This document shows positions 15,752 to 23,006 of a stretch of 32,133 nucleotides of DNA, one piece after another; position 1 is the first letter of the stretch, and each line of letters begins with the position of its first letter. Location: the NCBI GenBank assembly GCA_964415465.1, contig CAYQAL010000009.1, positions 1-32,133 on the forward strand, given 5' to 3'. This DNA is from JAGOTP01 sp964415465. Its GTDB lineage: Bacteria; Patescibacteriota; Patescibacteriia; 2-12-FULL-60-25. The notes under the pieces are model-generated. The model saw only the letters and a program-made list of their open reading frames with translations, did no database searches and was not told the DNA's origin. Made by a program: the position numbers and the translations under genes.

Positions 15752-16618
15752 ATGTTCCTTAGCCCTCTTCCAAATTGGCTCTGGCTCGTCATCGCAAACG
15801 TCAGTGTGGCGAGTTTGTCGTGGTTTACCCTCGGGCGCGATCGGCGCGGACGCGGCGTTATCATTCCGAATGAAGAACTCATTCACGAAATCAAACCGTA
15901 TGAAGCAGGCGCACTTCTCGCTCAAGGCGCAACCTACGGTGCGTTTCTCAGTCTTATCCTCGACCTTGAGCGAAGAGGGATCGTCCGACTTGAACGCACG
16001 GATGTAAATAATTACGTGTTTTTCAAAGTGGAACGAAAACAATCCTCTCTTCCCATGGATGAAGTGGAACAAAAAGTCCTGAAACGCTTGATGCGTTACA
16101 CGTTTTCAGAGCCGGGCGATGAAGAAGCCGGGAGCGCAACGCTCGCAAAGTGGTCAAGCGAATGTCAGCTCGCCTTTCGCCTGTTTGAAACTCTTGTAAA
16201 CAAGCGCCTGGTAAAGCGCGGCTGGTTTACATTCAACCCACTTCACTTGTACGTGGTAAGTAGCACGCTTCTCTTCGCTTGGACATATGGTCTGTTCGTA
16301 TTTCTAGAGTCTAGAGGAACCGACCCACAACACATGTGGATCTTTATTCAGATCGCCCTCATCGCGCCTTTTTTATATTTCATGCCACGCCTGAGCAAAG
16401 AAGGTGCCCTCGCGCGTGAGAAGGTCAGAGGCTTAGCTCGCTACATAGAGGTCGCCGAAAAAGATCGTCTCGGCTTTCATGATGCACCCAAGTGGGTAGG
16501 GGAGAAAAAACACGAACTCCTCCCCTATTCGGTCGCATTAGACATCAACAAAGAATGGCGGAGCTTCTATGTATCAGGTTACACCGTTATCAAAGAGCAT
16601 GAACGCCGAACAAACTGA
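15752..16618 (+). CDS. DUF2207-like membrane protein lacking the N-terminal outer domain
   Basis: 288 residues. A hydrophobic segment at about 8-26 precedes the W..LGRDRRGRG stretch typical of DUF2207 proteins just after their membrane helix. The cytoplasmic region has KPYEAGALLAQGATYGAFLSLILDLERRGIVRL, a winged-helix-like segment of the family (about 48-81). Two further helices lie at about 168-186 and 195-212. The C-terminal GLARYIEVAEKDRL and LLPYSVALDINKEW are family signatures. Canonical DUF2207 proteins are near 550-600 residues and carry a large extracytoplasmic N-terminal domain; here it is absent. The gene follows the DUF1444-like gene closely and converges with the pirin gene. Function is unknown. 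Confidence 0.75.
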   Translation: MFLSPLPNWLWLVIANVSVASLSWFTLGRDRRGRGVIIPNEELIHEIKPYEAGALLAQGATYGAFLSLILDLERRGIVRLERTDVNNYVFFKVERKQSSLPMDEVEQKVLKRLMRYTFSEPGDEEAGSATLAKWSSECQLAFRLFETLVNKRLVKRGWFTFNPLHLYVVSSTLLFAWTYGLFVFLESRGTDPQHMWIFIQIALIAPFLYFMPRLSKEGALAREKVRGLARYIEVAEKDRLGFHDAPKWVGEKKHELLPYSVALDINKEWRSFYVSGYTVIKEHERRTN

Positions 16619-16635
16619 TCGCGCTTGTTTTGCTT

Positions 16636-17337
16636 CTATTTCACTCCGCCTACATCAATACAAACGAATTTTGCTCCCCGCTCAGTCTTAAAGGTGAGAT
16701 TGGGCTCTGAAACGATTCTCGCTTGATCACCTACCTGAAACAACTGATCGTTAATCATGAGCTCCCCGGCCTCAACGTAGATGAACACACCTCTGCCTGA
16801 TGGCAAGGTATACGAGAGCGATTTAGCCACCTCTAGATCCGCCCGATAGATCGTGGCATCAGCGGACATGGATAGCGCTCCTTCCATGGACTGGCTCGAA
16901 ACGATCGGGACAAACTTATTCGGTTCAATGTACGAAAAATCTGCCTGGGCATAGTTTGGTACAAGACCTTCCCTCTCAGGGTAAAACCAGAGCTGGTACA
17001 AGTGGACGGGCTCGTTATCCAAATTCTTCTCAGCATGAACCACACCCGTTCCCGCCGACATGCGCTGAATCTCTCCCGCTTTGATCGTCTCGACATTTCC
17101 GAGACTATCTCGATGCGTTAGCCGACCGTCCAACATGATTGTGACGATTTCCATGTTGTCATGGCCGTGCTCATCAAAGCCTGAATAGGCGTTGATTCGA
17201 TCGTCGTTAAAGACACGGAGTGTGCCAAATTCGAGATTGGAAGGATCAAAATAATTGGCAAACGAAAAAAGATAGTAGGTATCTAACCACTCGTACCGCT
17301 GTCGGTAACGTCGCTTGGCCTCAATGCGTGTAATCAT
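16636..17337 (-). CDS. pirin-family bicupin protein
   Basis: 233 residues from the ATG at 17337 (MITRIEAKRRYRQRYEWLDT); the frame extends to 17406, but the added 23 residues do not fit the family start. The metal site is intact: H57 and H59 (DEHGHDNME), H101 and E103 (GVVHAEKN), the same arrangement as the iron ligands of human pirin. Other family features are GTLRVFNDDRI, MSAGTGVVHAEKN and LYQLWFYP. The second, shorter cupin barrel follows (about 140-233). Bacterial members include quercetinases (YhaK/YhhW) and redox-linked regulators; the substrate here is unknown. It is monocistronic, convergent with the DUF2207-like gene, and upstream of the large non-coding stretch. Confidence 0.92.
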   Translation of the reverse strand: MITRIEAKRRYRQRYEWLDTYYLFSFANYFDPSNLEFGTLRVFNDDRINAYSGFDEHGHDNMEIVTIMLDGRLTHRDSLGNVETIKAGEIQRMSAGTGVVHAEKNLDNEPVHLYQLWFYPEREGLVPNYAQADFSYIEPNKFVPIVSSQSMEGALSMSADATIYRADLEVAKSLSYTLPSGRGVFIYVEAGELMINDQLFQVGDQARIVSEPNLTFKTERGAKFVCIDVGGVK

Positions 17338-17586
17338 ACTAGACGACTTGTTTTGGAGCAGCATTCCACAAATCACGTGGCATGCCAATTCCCTCTTTAC
17401 CGACAAAATAGGTAGCGAGGAGCTGAGCTAGACGCTCAGGACAAGCGACTAACAATCTCCCGCCCACAAGTTGCGCAATCGATCCTGACTGCTAAACATT
17501 CAGTGCTAACTACCTTCATTGCGACGAAGATAATTCATAAACTATACATTAGGAGCAAGAAATCAATCCGGCACCGACCAAACCGC

Positions 17587-17700
17587 CGTATTCTCTGCTA
17601 CGAGGAAGTAGTCTTCTGAAATTACTTGATACCCTCGCCAGCAACCGTCTGTAATCATGTAGCGACCGACTAACTATTCTTCGTAGCGAGACAGAATACG
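17587..17700 (+). ncRNA. candidate structured RNA or structured leader
   Basis: CGTATTCT (17587-17594) pairs with AGAATACG (17693-17700), and GCTACGA (17597-17603) pairs with TCGTAGC (17681-17687). This gives 15 base pairs broken by one internal loop (CT against GAGAC). The enclosed 77 bases contain a further helix: AAGTA-GT near 17606 with AT-TACTT near 17620. I do not recognise it as RNase P RNA, tmRNA, SRP RNA, 6S RNA or a known riboswitch. The structure is symmetric in sequence, so the strand is uncertain; plus is chosen because of the promoter-like pair upstream and the CAP gene downstream. Confidence 0.4.
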
Positions 17701-17737
17701 CCTGATCTACAGAGTCCAAACAAGATCCGCTCGTAAG

Positions 17738-17755
17738 GGCGCAAAGAATTGCGCC
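17738..17755 (+). other. perfect 7-bp hairpin
   Basis: GGCGCAA (17738-17744) pairs with TTGCGCC (17749-17755) around AGAA. No T-run follows, so it is not a typical terminator on the plus strand. It may be the last helix of a structured RNA that begins near 17555, or part of the CAP gene leader. Confidence 0.4.
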
Positions 17756-17855
17756 ATAGACGCTTCTCCTCATTACAGCGCTGTCTTTGGCTTTTTTCAA
17801 GAGACAAGAACCATCGTTGCTTGACACAACATACGAAAGACCAGAAGCTTGATCT

Positions 17856-18743
17856 ATGACTTTCTTTTCTCGTCTTCTTCTGTGCTTGAGTATCCTCTGT
17901 TTTGCTCTTCCACAAGCAACGAACGCGGCTTCTCTGGCTGAAACACTCTCCGGACGCATTCTGCTACAAGTCGAGAGTCGCGGAGAGGCTTGGTACGTCG
18001 ATCCGGTCAACAAACAACGCTTATATCTAGGCAACGCCGATGATGCTTACGCCTTGATGCGCACCAAAGGACTCGGCATTCGCCACGCCGAGCTCTTACG
18101 CTATCGTGCAAGCCGCTTCCCAAGCCGCTTATCAGGACGCATCGTGCTCGATGTCGAGTCACACGGAGAAGCATATTATATTATTCCAGGACGCCTCACG
18201 AGCGTCTATCTTGGCCGTGCTGCCGATGCTTATGCACTCATGCGCCGCTATGGTCTTGGCATCACGAACGCCAACCTAGCCCGAATTCCAGCCACAGTAA
18301 GTGATCAGTTCCCCATTCCGACCCCACGTCCTCCAGCAACTCCAACCATTGCTCCTTATCAAACAATTGAACGCAAAGCTTTTGACCTAATAAACGTGTA
18401 CCGTGTTTCAAAAGGTCTGAGCGCCATGACTTGGAATAACGAAATTGCCGCTTCGGCACGCGAGCATAGCGTTGAAATGGCTAATGGCTCAGTTGAATTT
18501 GGTCATGCTCGTTTCACCGAACGCGCTCAAGCACTTCAGCAACGCGTCAGTTTCCATGGAATCGCCGAAAACGTTGCTTACAACGACTACCCTGACCCAG
18601 CGCAAACGTCCGTTGATGGCTGGATCGAAAGTGATGGTCATCGTGCAAATATCGAAAATCGTGCCTACAGCGAAAGTGGTATGGGTGTCGCGCGTAGTAA
18701 CGATGGCGCCTACTACTTTACCCAGATCTTCATCGCCCCATAA
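17856..18743 (+). CDS. secreted CAP-domain protein with two N-terminal Patescibacteria-type repeats
   Basis: 295 residues. A signal peptide covers about 1-24 (LLLCLSILCFALPQATNA). Two tandem repeats follow (31-91 and 92-150), each with LSGRI.L.VES.GEA.Y, YLG.A.DAYALMR and GLGI. A Pro/Thr linker (about 150-172) leads to a CAP/SCP domain (about 175-295). It has AFDLINVYRVSKGLSAMTWN, FGHARF, AENVAY and WIESDGHRANIEN, with the His and Glu residues that line the CAP cavity. CAP proteins are extracytoplasmic; some bind lipids or act on the envelope, but chemistry is rarely known. The repeats probably bind a surface ligand. The two-component system starts 52 bases downstream and might respond to the same envelope process; that link is inference. 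Confidence 0.88.
   Translation: MTFFSRLLLCLSILCFALPQATNAASLAETLSGRILLQVESRGEAWYVDPVNKQRLYLGNADDAYALMRTKGLGIRHAELLRYRASRFPSRLSGRIVLDVESHGEAYYIIPGRLTSVYLGRAADAYALMRRYGLGITNANLARIPATVSDQFPIPTPRPPATPTIAPYQTIERKAFDLINVYRVSKGLSAMTWNNEIAASAREHSVEMANGSVEFGHARFTERAQALQQRVSFHGIAENVAYNDYPDPAQTSVDGWIESDGHRANIENRAYSESGMGVARSNDGAYYFTQIFIAP
17946..18305 (+). repeat. tandem 61-codon protein repeat in the CAP gene
   Basis: The coding repeat units run from 17946 to 18128 and from 18129 to about 18305. They share LSGRI, VES, GEA, YLG, DAYALMR and GLGI at the same spacing, but the DNA has diverged, so the duplication is old or under protein-level selection. Confidence 0.7.
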
Positions 18744-18783
18744 GCCGTTGGAATTCTTCATCATTCCTTCATAAAGAAGCGAC

Positions 18784-18789
18784 TACACT
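18784..18789 (+). promoter_or_regulatory. -10-like box TACACT six bases before the response regulator start
   Basis: TACACT lies six bases before the ATG at 18796, so a transcript from it would begin at the start codon. No Shine-Dalgarno is present between box and ATG (the bases are CGTCCC) and no clear -35 box is seen. Confidence 0.4.
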
Positions 18790-18795
18790 CGTCCC

Positions 18796-19458
18796 ATGAA
18801 ACTCCTGGTCGTGGAAGATGAACCAAAGCTCAACCGAGCGATTGTTCAGGGTCTAGTGCAACGCGGGTATGCGGTTGATTCTGCCTTAGACGGCGAAGAA
18901 GGCGAACGACTCGCTCGTTTGAATGGCTATGACCTGATCGTACTCGACATCATGCTGCCAAAACAAAACGGCCTTGTGACGTGTCAGAACCTCCGCACAC
19001 ACGGTGTAAAAACACCGATTATCTTTTTGACAGCTCGCGATCAAACAGAAGAGAAAGTGGAAGGATTAGATAGCGGCGCCGACGACTATCTCGTAAAACC
19101 CTTCTCATTCGACGAGTTACACGCGCGTATTCGAAGCCTTCTTCGTCGACCTCCGCTTACGCAACACGATATACTCACGCTGGACGACCTTGAACTCGAT
19201 ACACAAGCACAAAAACTCACAGTTCACGAGAAAGAGATCGAACTCACACTTCGTGAATATGCATTATTAGAATATTTGCTTCGCAATCGAGGAAAAGTCA
19301 TTACGCGTCAGGATATTCTGGATCATGTGTGGGATCAATTCTTTGATTCGTTTAGCAATGTGGTCGACGTTCACTTAAAGAATCTTCGGAAGAAGCTTCC
19401 ATCCTTTTATGCCGCGCGTATTAAAACCATCTGGGGAAAGGGCTACCGGCTCAACTAG
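18796..19458 (+). CDS. OmpR/PhoB-family response regulator
   Basis: 220 residues. The receiver domain (1-120) has the acidic pocket E7-D8, phospho-acceptor D51 (VLDIMLP), T79 and K101 (VKPFSF). The C-terminal winged helix (about 128-220) has LTLREYALLEYLLRN, the recognition-helix region SNVVDVHLKNLRKKL and the wing end IKTIWGKGYRLN. On phosphorylation by its kinase it should dimerise and bind direct repeats upstream of target genes. The histidine kinase gene overlaps its last 50 bases, so the pair is co-expressed. The regulon is not visible; the adjacent CAP gene and the secreted helical protein at 20529 are candidates by position only. Confidence 0.95.
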   Translation: MKLLVVEDEPKLNRAIVQGLVQRGYAVDSALDGEEGERLARLNGYDLIVLDIMLPKQNGLVTCQNLRTHGVKTPIIFLTARDQTEEKVEGLDSGADDYLVKPFSFDELHARIRSLLRRPPLTQHDILTLDDLELDTQAQKLTVHEKEIELTLREYALLEYLLRNRGKVITRQDILDHVWDQFFDSFSNVVDVHLKNLRKKLPSFYAARIKTIWGKGYRLN

Positions 19459-20470
19459 AGATCGCTTCTGGACTGCCCGAACACAGCTTACATGCACCTA
19501 CACCGCTATTCTCGCGGTGATTCTGTGTATTTCAAGTGGAATCCTCTATGGCGCTTTTTCCAATCGATTAGCTCGACGCTTTGAACGTAACCCACAACGC
19601 CCGCCAATTATTCTTCCTGAAGGGATTGCTCCACCTCGTGCTGAAGACGTACTACGAGATCTTTTGTATTCACTCATATTCGTAAATGGACTCCTTCTCG
19701 TTCTCGCCTCTGTTTTAAGCTACTGGCTCGCAGGAATCACGCTTGATCCGATTCGAGAAACCTATGAGCGTCAACGACGCTTTTTAAGTGACGCGTCACA
19801 TGAACTACGAACTCCACTCGCCATTCTTCAAGCCGATTTAGAAAACGGCTTACACGCTGAATCATTATCAGCTGAGGAAGAGGCGCGGATCGAGAGCCAT
19901 CTCGAAGAAGTTGCCCGCATGGGACAGATCGTAAAAGACCTGCTGCTTTTGTCTCGGCTGGACGAAACCCATCTTCCTGAAGAACCAACGCGCTCAATTG
20001 AGCTCATAACGTTCTTAAAAGAACTAACGGGACGGTTTAAGCATTTCGCAAAACAGCATCACGTAACCATCAGCACCGAGTCTTCCGTAAAGACGCTTAC
20101 CCTTCTCACAAAGCAAGAACTTTTGACACAAGCCGTGAGCAATCTTCTAAAAAATGCGATTGTCTATAACAAACCAGAAGGAAACGTTCACATCACGCTA
20201 AAAAAAGAAGGTTCGCATGCCCTCATTGAAATCACTGATACAGGAATCGGGATGTCCCCAGAGCATGTGGATAAAGTATTTGATCGCTTCTATCGTGTGG
20301 ATAAAAGCCGCTCGCGTCAGACAGGGGGCAGCGGACTTGGGCTCTCTATTACGCAAGCTAGTATCGACCAATTAAACGGCCAAATACAGGTAAACAGCGA
20401 GCTTAACGTAGGAACAACCGTCACTCTCACACTCCCCGTTTCAACCGCTTCATCATTCCTTCACGAGTGA
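19409..20470 (+). CDS. membrane histidine kinase, partner of the response regulator
   Basis: 353 residues. The first 25 residues overlap the regulator gene by 50 bases; no later usable start precedes the first membrane helix, so the ATG at 19409 is kept. Helices lie at about 28-48 and 86-110, with a short outer loop (about 50-85) rich in Pro and Arg, too small for a classic sensor domain. The H-box is RRFLSDASHELRTPLAIL with H131. The ATPase has the N-box (QAVSNLLKNAIVYN), the G1 box (DTGIGM), the F-box (FDRFYRVDKSRS) and the G2 box (GGSGLGLS). It autophosphorylates and passes phosphate to D51 of the regulator. The signal is probably sensed in or near the membrane. Confidence 0.93.
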   Translation: MPRVLKPSGERATGSTRDRFWTARTQLTCTYTAILAVILCISSGILYGAFSNRLARRFERNPQRPPIILPEGIAPPRAEDVLRDLLYSLIFVNGLLLVLASVLSYWLAGITLDPIRETYERQRRFLSDASHELRTPLAILQADLENGLHAESLSAEEEARIESHLEEVARMGQIVKDLLLLSRLDETHLPEEPTRSIELITFLKELTGRFKHFAKQHHVTISTESSVKTLTLLTKQELLTQAVSNLLKNAIVYNKPEGNVHITLKKEGSHALIEITDTGIGMSPEHVDKVFDRFYRVDKSRSRQTGGSGLGLSITQASIDQLNGQIQVNSELNVGTTVTLTLPVSTASSFLHE

Positions 20471-20528
20471 CTTGGTAGCGTAGACGAGTGATCACACACA
20501 TTCATTCTTCTCACTTCTTTTCACTCGT

Positions 20529-21116
20529 ATGAATCTCAGAACCATCCGAACGCTCGCTATCACCTCGGCAGTTATCGCCGGAGTTGTGGGAGCAGGCGCA
20601 ACAGCCATTCACGCTGCATCGTATGACACAACAACTCGTCCAAATCCAATGGCCAACCTGGTGACTGCAATCGCACAGAAGTTCAACCTGAACCAAGCCG
20701 ACGTACAGAAGATTTTCGATGAACAACAGACGCAGATGCGTGAGAAAATGGAAACGCGTCAAGTGGAACAGCAGAAAGAGCGCCTCACTCAGGTTGTGAA
20801 GAACGGAAAGCTCACACAGGCTCAAGCGGATCTGATTCTCGCCAAACAAGCTGAGCTCAAAACCTTCCACGAAAGCCTGAAAGGCAAGACCCGTGAGGAA
20901 GCTCGTGCCACAATGGAAGCCAAGAAGACTGAACTTCAACAGTGGGCAAAAACCAACAACATTCCTGAACAGTACGTAATAGGTCCAATGGGAGGTAGTC
21001 CACGTGGCGAGCATGGTCCACGTGACGGCGGCGTACACGATGGAATGCGTGGCGGCATGCGCGGCGGCGCTGCTGGCGCAGCCCGTACCCAGCCAACTGC
21101 TCCAACCAACAATTAA
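20529..21116 (+). CDS. secreted helical protein, DUF2680-like
   Basis: 195 residues. A signal peptide covers about 1-30 (TLAITSAVIAGVVGAGATAI, cut after HAA). Residues 40-145 are helical and charged, with FNLNQADVQKIFDEQQ and RLTQVVKNGKLTQAQADLIL, a pattern like DUF2680 (a small helix-turn-helix-like exported domain), and LSP-like spacing. The last 50 residues are Gly/Arg/Met-rich and disordered (GGMRGGAAGAARTQP). The protein should be extracytoplasmic. Its resemblance to Spy/CpxP-type helical stress proteins is only in general character. It lies 58 bases after the kinase gene and ends in a strong terminator, so it may be the last gene of the two-component transcript. Confidence 0.7.
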   Translation: MNLRTIRTLAITSAVIAGVVGAGATAIHAASYDTTTRPNPMANLVTAIAQKFNLNQADVQKIFDEQQTQMREKMETRQVEQQKERLTQVVKNGKLTQAQADLILAKQAELKTFHESLKGKTREEARATMEAKKTELQQWAKTNNIPEQYVIGPMGGSPRGEHGPRDGGVHDGMRGGMRGGAAGAARTQPTAPTNN

Positions 21117-21130
21117 CGAACGCTACCTTC

Positions 21131-21164
21131 AAAACACACTGAGCCATAGGCTCAGTGTGTTTTT
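21131..21164 (+). terminator. very strong intrinsic terminator, 15-bp stem
   Basis: Positions 21131-21145 pair perfectly with 21149-21163 (core CACACTGAGCC with GGCTCAGTGTG) around the three-base loop ATA, ending in five T's. The A-run on the 5' side also gives T's on the minus strand, so it may serve the convergent KGG-motif gene as well. Confidence 0.95.
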
Positions 21165-21188
21165 GCGTCCACGGACACCTACATCCGC

Positions 21189-21410
21189 TTAGCTCTCTTC
21201 TTGGCGGCTTTTGGTATGGCTATGCTGACCACCCAATCGACCAATTTCACTCATGTGCTTTCTGTTTTGACTCACCTTGAGACCGCCTGCGCTCGCCACT
21301 CGAGCGCGCGTAGCTGGATCTGCCGCAGCCAATCCACGGCCACGACTCATCGTTTGAGCTTGCATTGGATTCTGAGTAAACTCTGAGGGCTGAGACTGGA
21401 CATTATTCAT
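21189..21410 (-). CDS. small KGG-motif (stress-type) protein
   Basis: 73 residues from the ATG at 21410 (MNNVQSQPSEF); another ATG lies two codons upstream, and the open frame extends to 21464. The C-terminal half has ASAGGLKVSQNRKHMSEIGRLGG, in which GG.KVS...HMSEIGR.GG is the KGG motif of small bacterial stress-linked proteins. The N-terminal half is Gln/Ser-rich and probably unstructured. No membrane segment. A TATATG hexamer just upstream of the start on the minus strand may be its -10 box. Family members are induced by stress in several bacteria, and their biochemical role is not established. It is divergent from the small kinase gene. Confidence 0.75.
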   Translation of the reverse strand: MNNVQSQPSEFTQNPMQAQTMSRGRGLAAADPATRARVASAGGLKVSQNRKHMSEIGRLGGQHSHTKSRQEES

Positions 21411-21505
21411 GTACATATAGTGCAGCGTTAAGAGTGAAGAGAACCCATTCTTTTCCGTCCCCATTTCTCACCGTAACCCCGTTCAACTGAGGCGTCAATA
21501 ACGTT

Positions 21506-21985
21506 ATGCACACAACTCCGCTGCGTGTCACAATTCTTCGCGGTATTTCCGGCTCAGGGAAAACAACCTGGGCAAATACACACAAAGAAGAAGCCTTGAT
21601 TCTTTCCACAGACAAGTACTTTGAACAGTCGGGTACCTATACGTTTGATGGCGCAAAACTTCAGGACTACCACCGACAAACGTTCCGCAAATATATGGAA
21701 GCGATTCTTCGCAGAGAACCATGGATCATTGTCGATAATACAAATATTAAATTATGGGAGTTTATGCCGTACGTAGCTGCAGCCGAGGCATACGGTTATA
21801 CAGTTGAGATTTTAACTTTCACCTGCTCCGTGGCCACTTCACTTCAACGAAAACAACTCCTGGCCGAGTGGAAACTGCAACAAAAAGCCAGAGATTTAGA
21901 GGAAGAAACCAAGCACTTTCCAAGATCTATTGCAGAAATCCACACGGTCCTCGACTGCGAGACAAATGCCCCTCTTTCGCGATAA
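21506..21985 (+). CDS. P-loop kinase-like ATPase (AAA_33 / polynucleotide kinase-like)
   Basis: 159 residues. The Walker A loop is GISGSGKTTW (residues about 13-22) after the strand VTILR. A substrate-side acidic segment STDKYFE (about 33-39) and the IIVDNTNIKLWE motif (about 74-85) match the AAA_33 and N4BP2-type kinase group, where VDNTN follows strand 3. The end is rich in charged helix (LEEETKHFPRS). It should phosphorylate a small molecule, nucleic-acid end or RNA-related substrate; which one is not readable. The length is normal for a stand-alone domain. The GC-rich gene follows 91 bases later with its own ribosome-binding site. Confidence 0.85.
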   Translation: MHTTPLRVTILRGISGSGKTTWANTHKEEALILSTDKYFEQSGTYTFDGAKLQDYHRQTFRKYMEAILRREPWIIVDNTNIKLWEFMPYVAAAEAYGYTVEILTFTCSVATSLQRKQLLAEWKLQQKARDLEEETKHFPRSIAEIHTVLDCETNAPLSR

Positions 21986-22067
21986 ATATTCTATTACATT
22001 GACGACATTTCCTAAGCGTATTACTGTGTAATTCGCTCATTTCGAAGTATCCAAACTACTCTTTCGC

Positions 22068-22076
22068 GAGGGGAAC
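22068..22076 (+). promoter_or_regulatory. strong Shine-Dalgarno site of the GC-rich gene
   Basis: GAGGGGAAC directly precedes the ATG at 22077. Most genes in this window lack such a site, so its presence sets this gene apart. A TTGACG hexamer at 21999-22004 may be a -35 box, but the matching -10 is weak. Confidence 0.6.
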
Positions 22077-22916
22077 ATGGCCGAACCGTCATACGCCGAA
22101 CACGTCCGCAATCTGGCGGACCAGCTCATCGACCTGCTGGGTGGGATGAACAACATTCCGCCCGAGCTCATCAAGCTCTGGGAGATGTACCACCTGGCCA
22201 TCGAGGAGGCCATCAAGGGACTCGACGTCGTCGAGCTGCAGCAGATCAGCACCACGGCTCCACCCGAGTCCATCACGGAGCTTCTGCGATTCTGTCCGAC
22301 CAGCTCGGACGAGCGCGAGATCTTCTACGCGGCTGCTACCATCGCGGCGGCCATGCATGCGACGAAGCTCGCGAGCATCCAGCCGACGCCGGAACCCGTC
22401 GAACTGACGACGGCCACACCTACGGAGATGAAACGGCCGCGGCTGGTCACTCTGATCCGGGACGGACGACTCGTCTTCGAACCGGTGCCGGGCGATCCAT
22501 TCGCGCCCGCCGCTTCTCCGACGGCCGCGGCAGACGTTCAGTCGCAACCGGTAGGACCACGTGCGCATGACCCGAAGATCGGGAAGGTGGAGCCGCAAGG
22601 GAACTTCTTCACCGTGATCTTCAACGATTCCCTGACAAGAACAGACAAGGAGTACGCGCTCCTCGACTCGCTCTTCTCCTTCCTGCGGTACCTCGCCGTG
22701 ATCTGCATCGGCAGCGCGAACGTGGCAGCCTTCGGCCTGATGTCCGTCCTCGCCATGTCGCGGCTCCGCCTGGGACTGAGCGATCAGGCAGGCATCCTGG
22801 TCGGGGCGGGACTCATGCTCGTGGTAGGAGGGTTCAACCTGTACGGCTGGTACCACTACTGGCCGAGCATCAGCCTGTGGGTCAAGACGGATCGCGAACG
22901 TAGCCTCAACAGATGA
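22077..22916 (+). CDS. GC-rich gene for a membrane protein of unknown function, likely foreign
   Basis: 279 residues. The N-terminal half is soluble and mostly helical (HVRNLADQLIDLLGGMNNI, ITELLRFCPTSSDEREIFYA); a Pro/Ala-rich linker spans about 100-170. Two membrane helices lie near the C-terminus, at about 208-232 (FLRYLAVICIGSANVAAFGL) and 240-262 (AGILVGAGLMLVVGGF). No family is recognised. The lines I counted are 63-68 % G+C against about 47 % for the kinase gene beside it, and codons end mainly in G or C (GAG, CTC, ATC). It has its own strong ribosome-binding site and a long terminator, so it looks like a self-contained cassette acquired from a GC-rich source or kept under different codon selection. 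Confidence 0.8.
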   Translation: MAEPSYAEHVRNLADQLIDLLGGMNNIPPELIKLWEMYHLAIEEAIKGLDVVELQQISTTAPPESITELLRFCPTSSDEREIFYAAATIAAAMHATKLASIQPTPEPVELTTATPTEMKRPRLVTLIRDGRLVFEPVPGDPFAPAASPTAAADVQSQPVGPRAHDPKIGKVEPQGNFFTVIFNDSLTRTDKEYALLDSLFSFLRYLAVICIGSANVAAFGLMSVLAMSRLRLGLSDQAGILVGAGLMLVVGGFNLYGWYHYWPSISLWVKTDRERSLNR

Positions 22917-22933
22917 AGGGAGGAAAAAGACAA

Positions 22934-22992
22934 CACCCGCCGGGAGCCGCACGTCACTCGTGTCACTGGCTTCTGGCGGGTGCGTGCGTTTT
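22934..22992 (+). terminator. long structured terminator, probably bidirectional
   Basis: Positions 22934-22948 pair with 22968-22982 over 15 bases with two G-U pairs (core CACCCGCC with GGCGGGTG). The 19-base loop contains a second hairpin, CACG (22950-22953) with CGTG (22959-22962). TTTT follows on the plus strand at 22989-22992, and on the minus strand the stem runs into a T-rich stretch, so it can also end the convergent ferritin-VIT1 gene. Confidence 0.85.
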
Positions 22993-23006
22993 AAAACAAA
23001 CTATTT

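Larger units (their letters stand above)
17338..17855. other. 518-base non-coding stretch between pirin and the CAP gene
   Basis: No convincing gene lies here; minus-strand ORFs across it are arginine/serine-rich shadows. It holds a promoter-like pair TTGCGA (17519-17524) and TATACA (17543-17548) with 18-base spacing, a long imperfect stem (17587-17700), a perfect 7-bp hairpin (17738-17755), a ten-base palindrome ACAGCGCTGT (17775-17784) and an isolated TTGACA (17821-17826). It is by far the longest gene-free stretch in an otherwise tightly packed window. Confidence 0.7.

Noticed and set aside
17775..17784. ACAGCGCTGT palindrome as an operator
   Set aside because: A single ten-base palindrome with no second copy seen near other starts; too little evidence.
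17821..17855. TTGACA as a -35 box of the CAP gene
   Set aside because: No -10-like hexamer occurs 16-18 bases later, so a promoter cannot be supported.
17549..18034. 161-residue minus-strand ORF over the non-coding stretch
   Set aside because: Ser/Arg-rich with no pattern, and it overlaps the signal peptide and first repeat of the CAP protein.
22089..22952. 287-residue minus-strand ORF opposite the GC-rich gene
   Set aside because: Arg/Asp/His-rich shadow typical of the antisense of GC-rich coding DNA; the plus-strand frame has a ribosome-binding site, a terminator and membrane helices.
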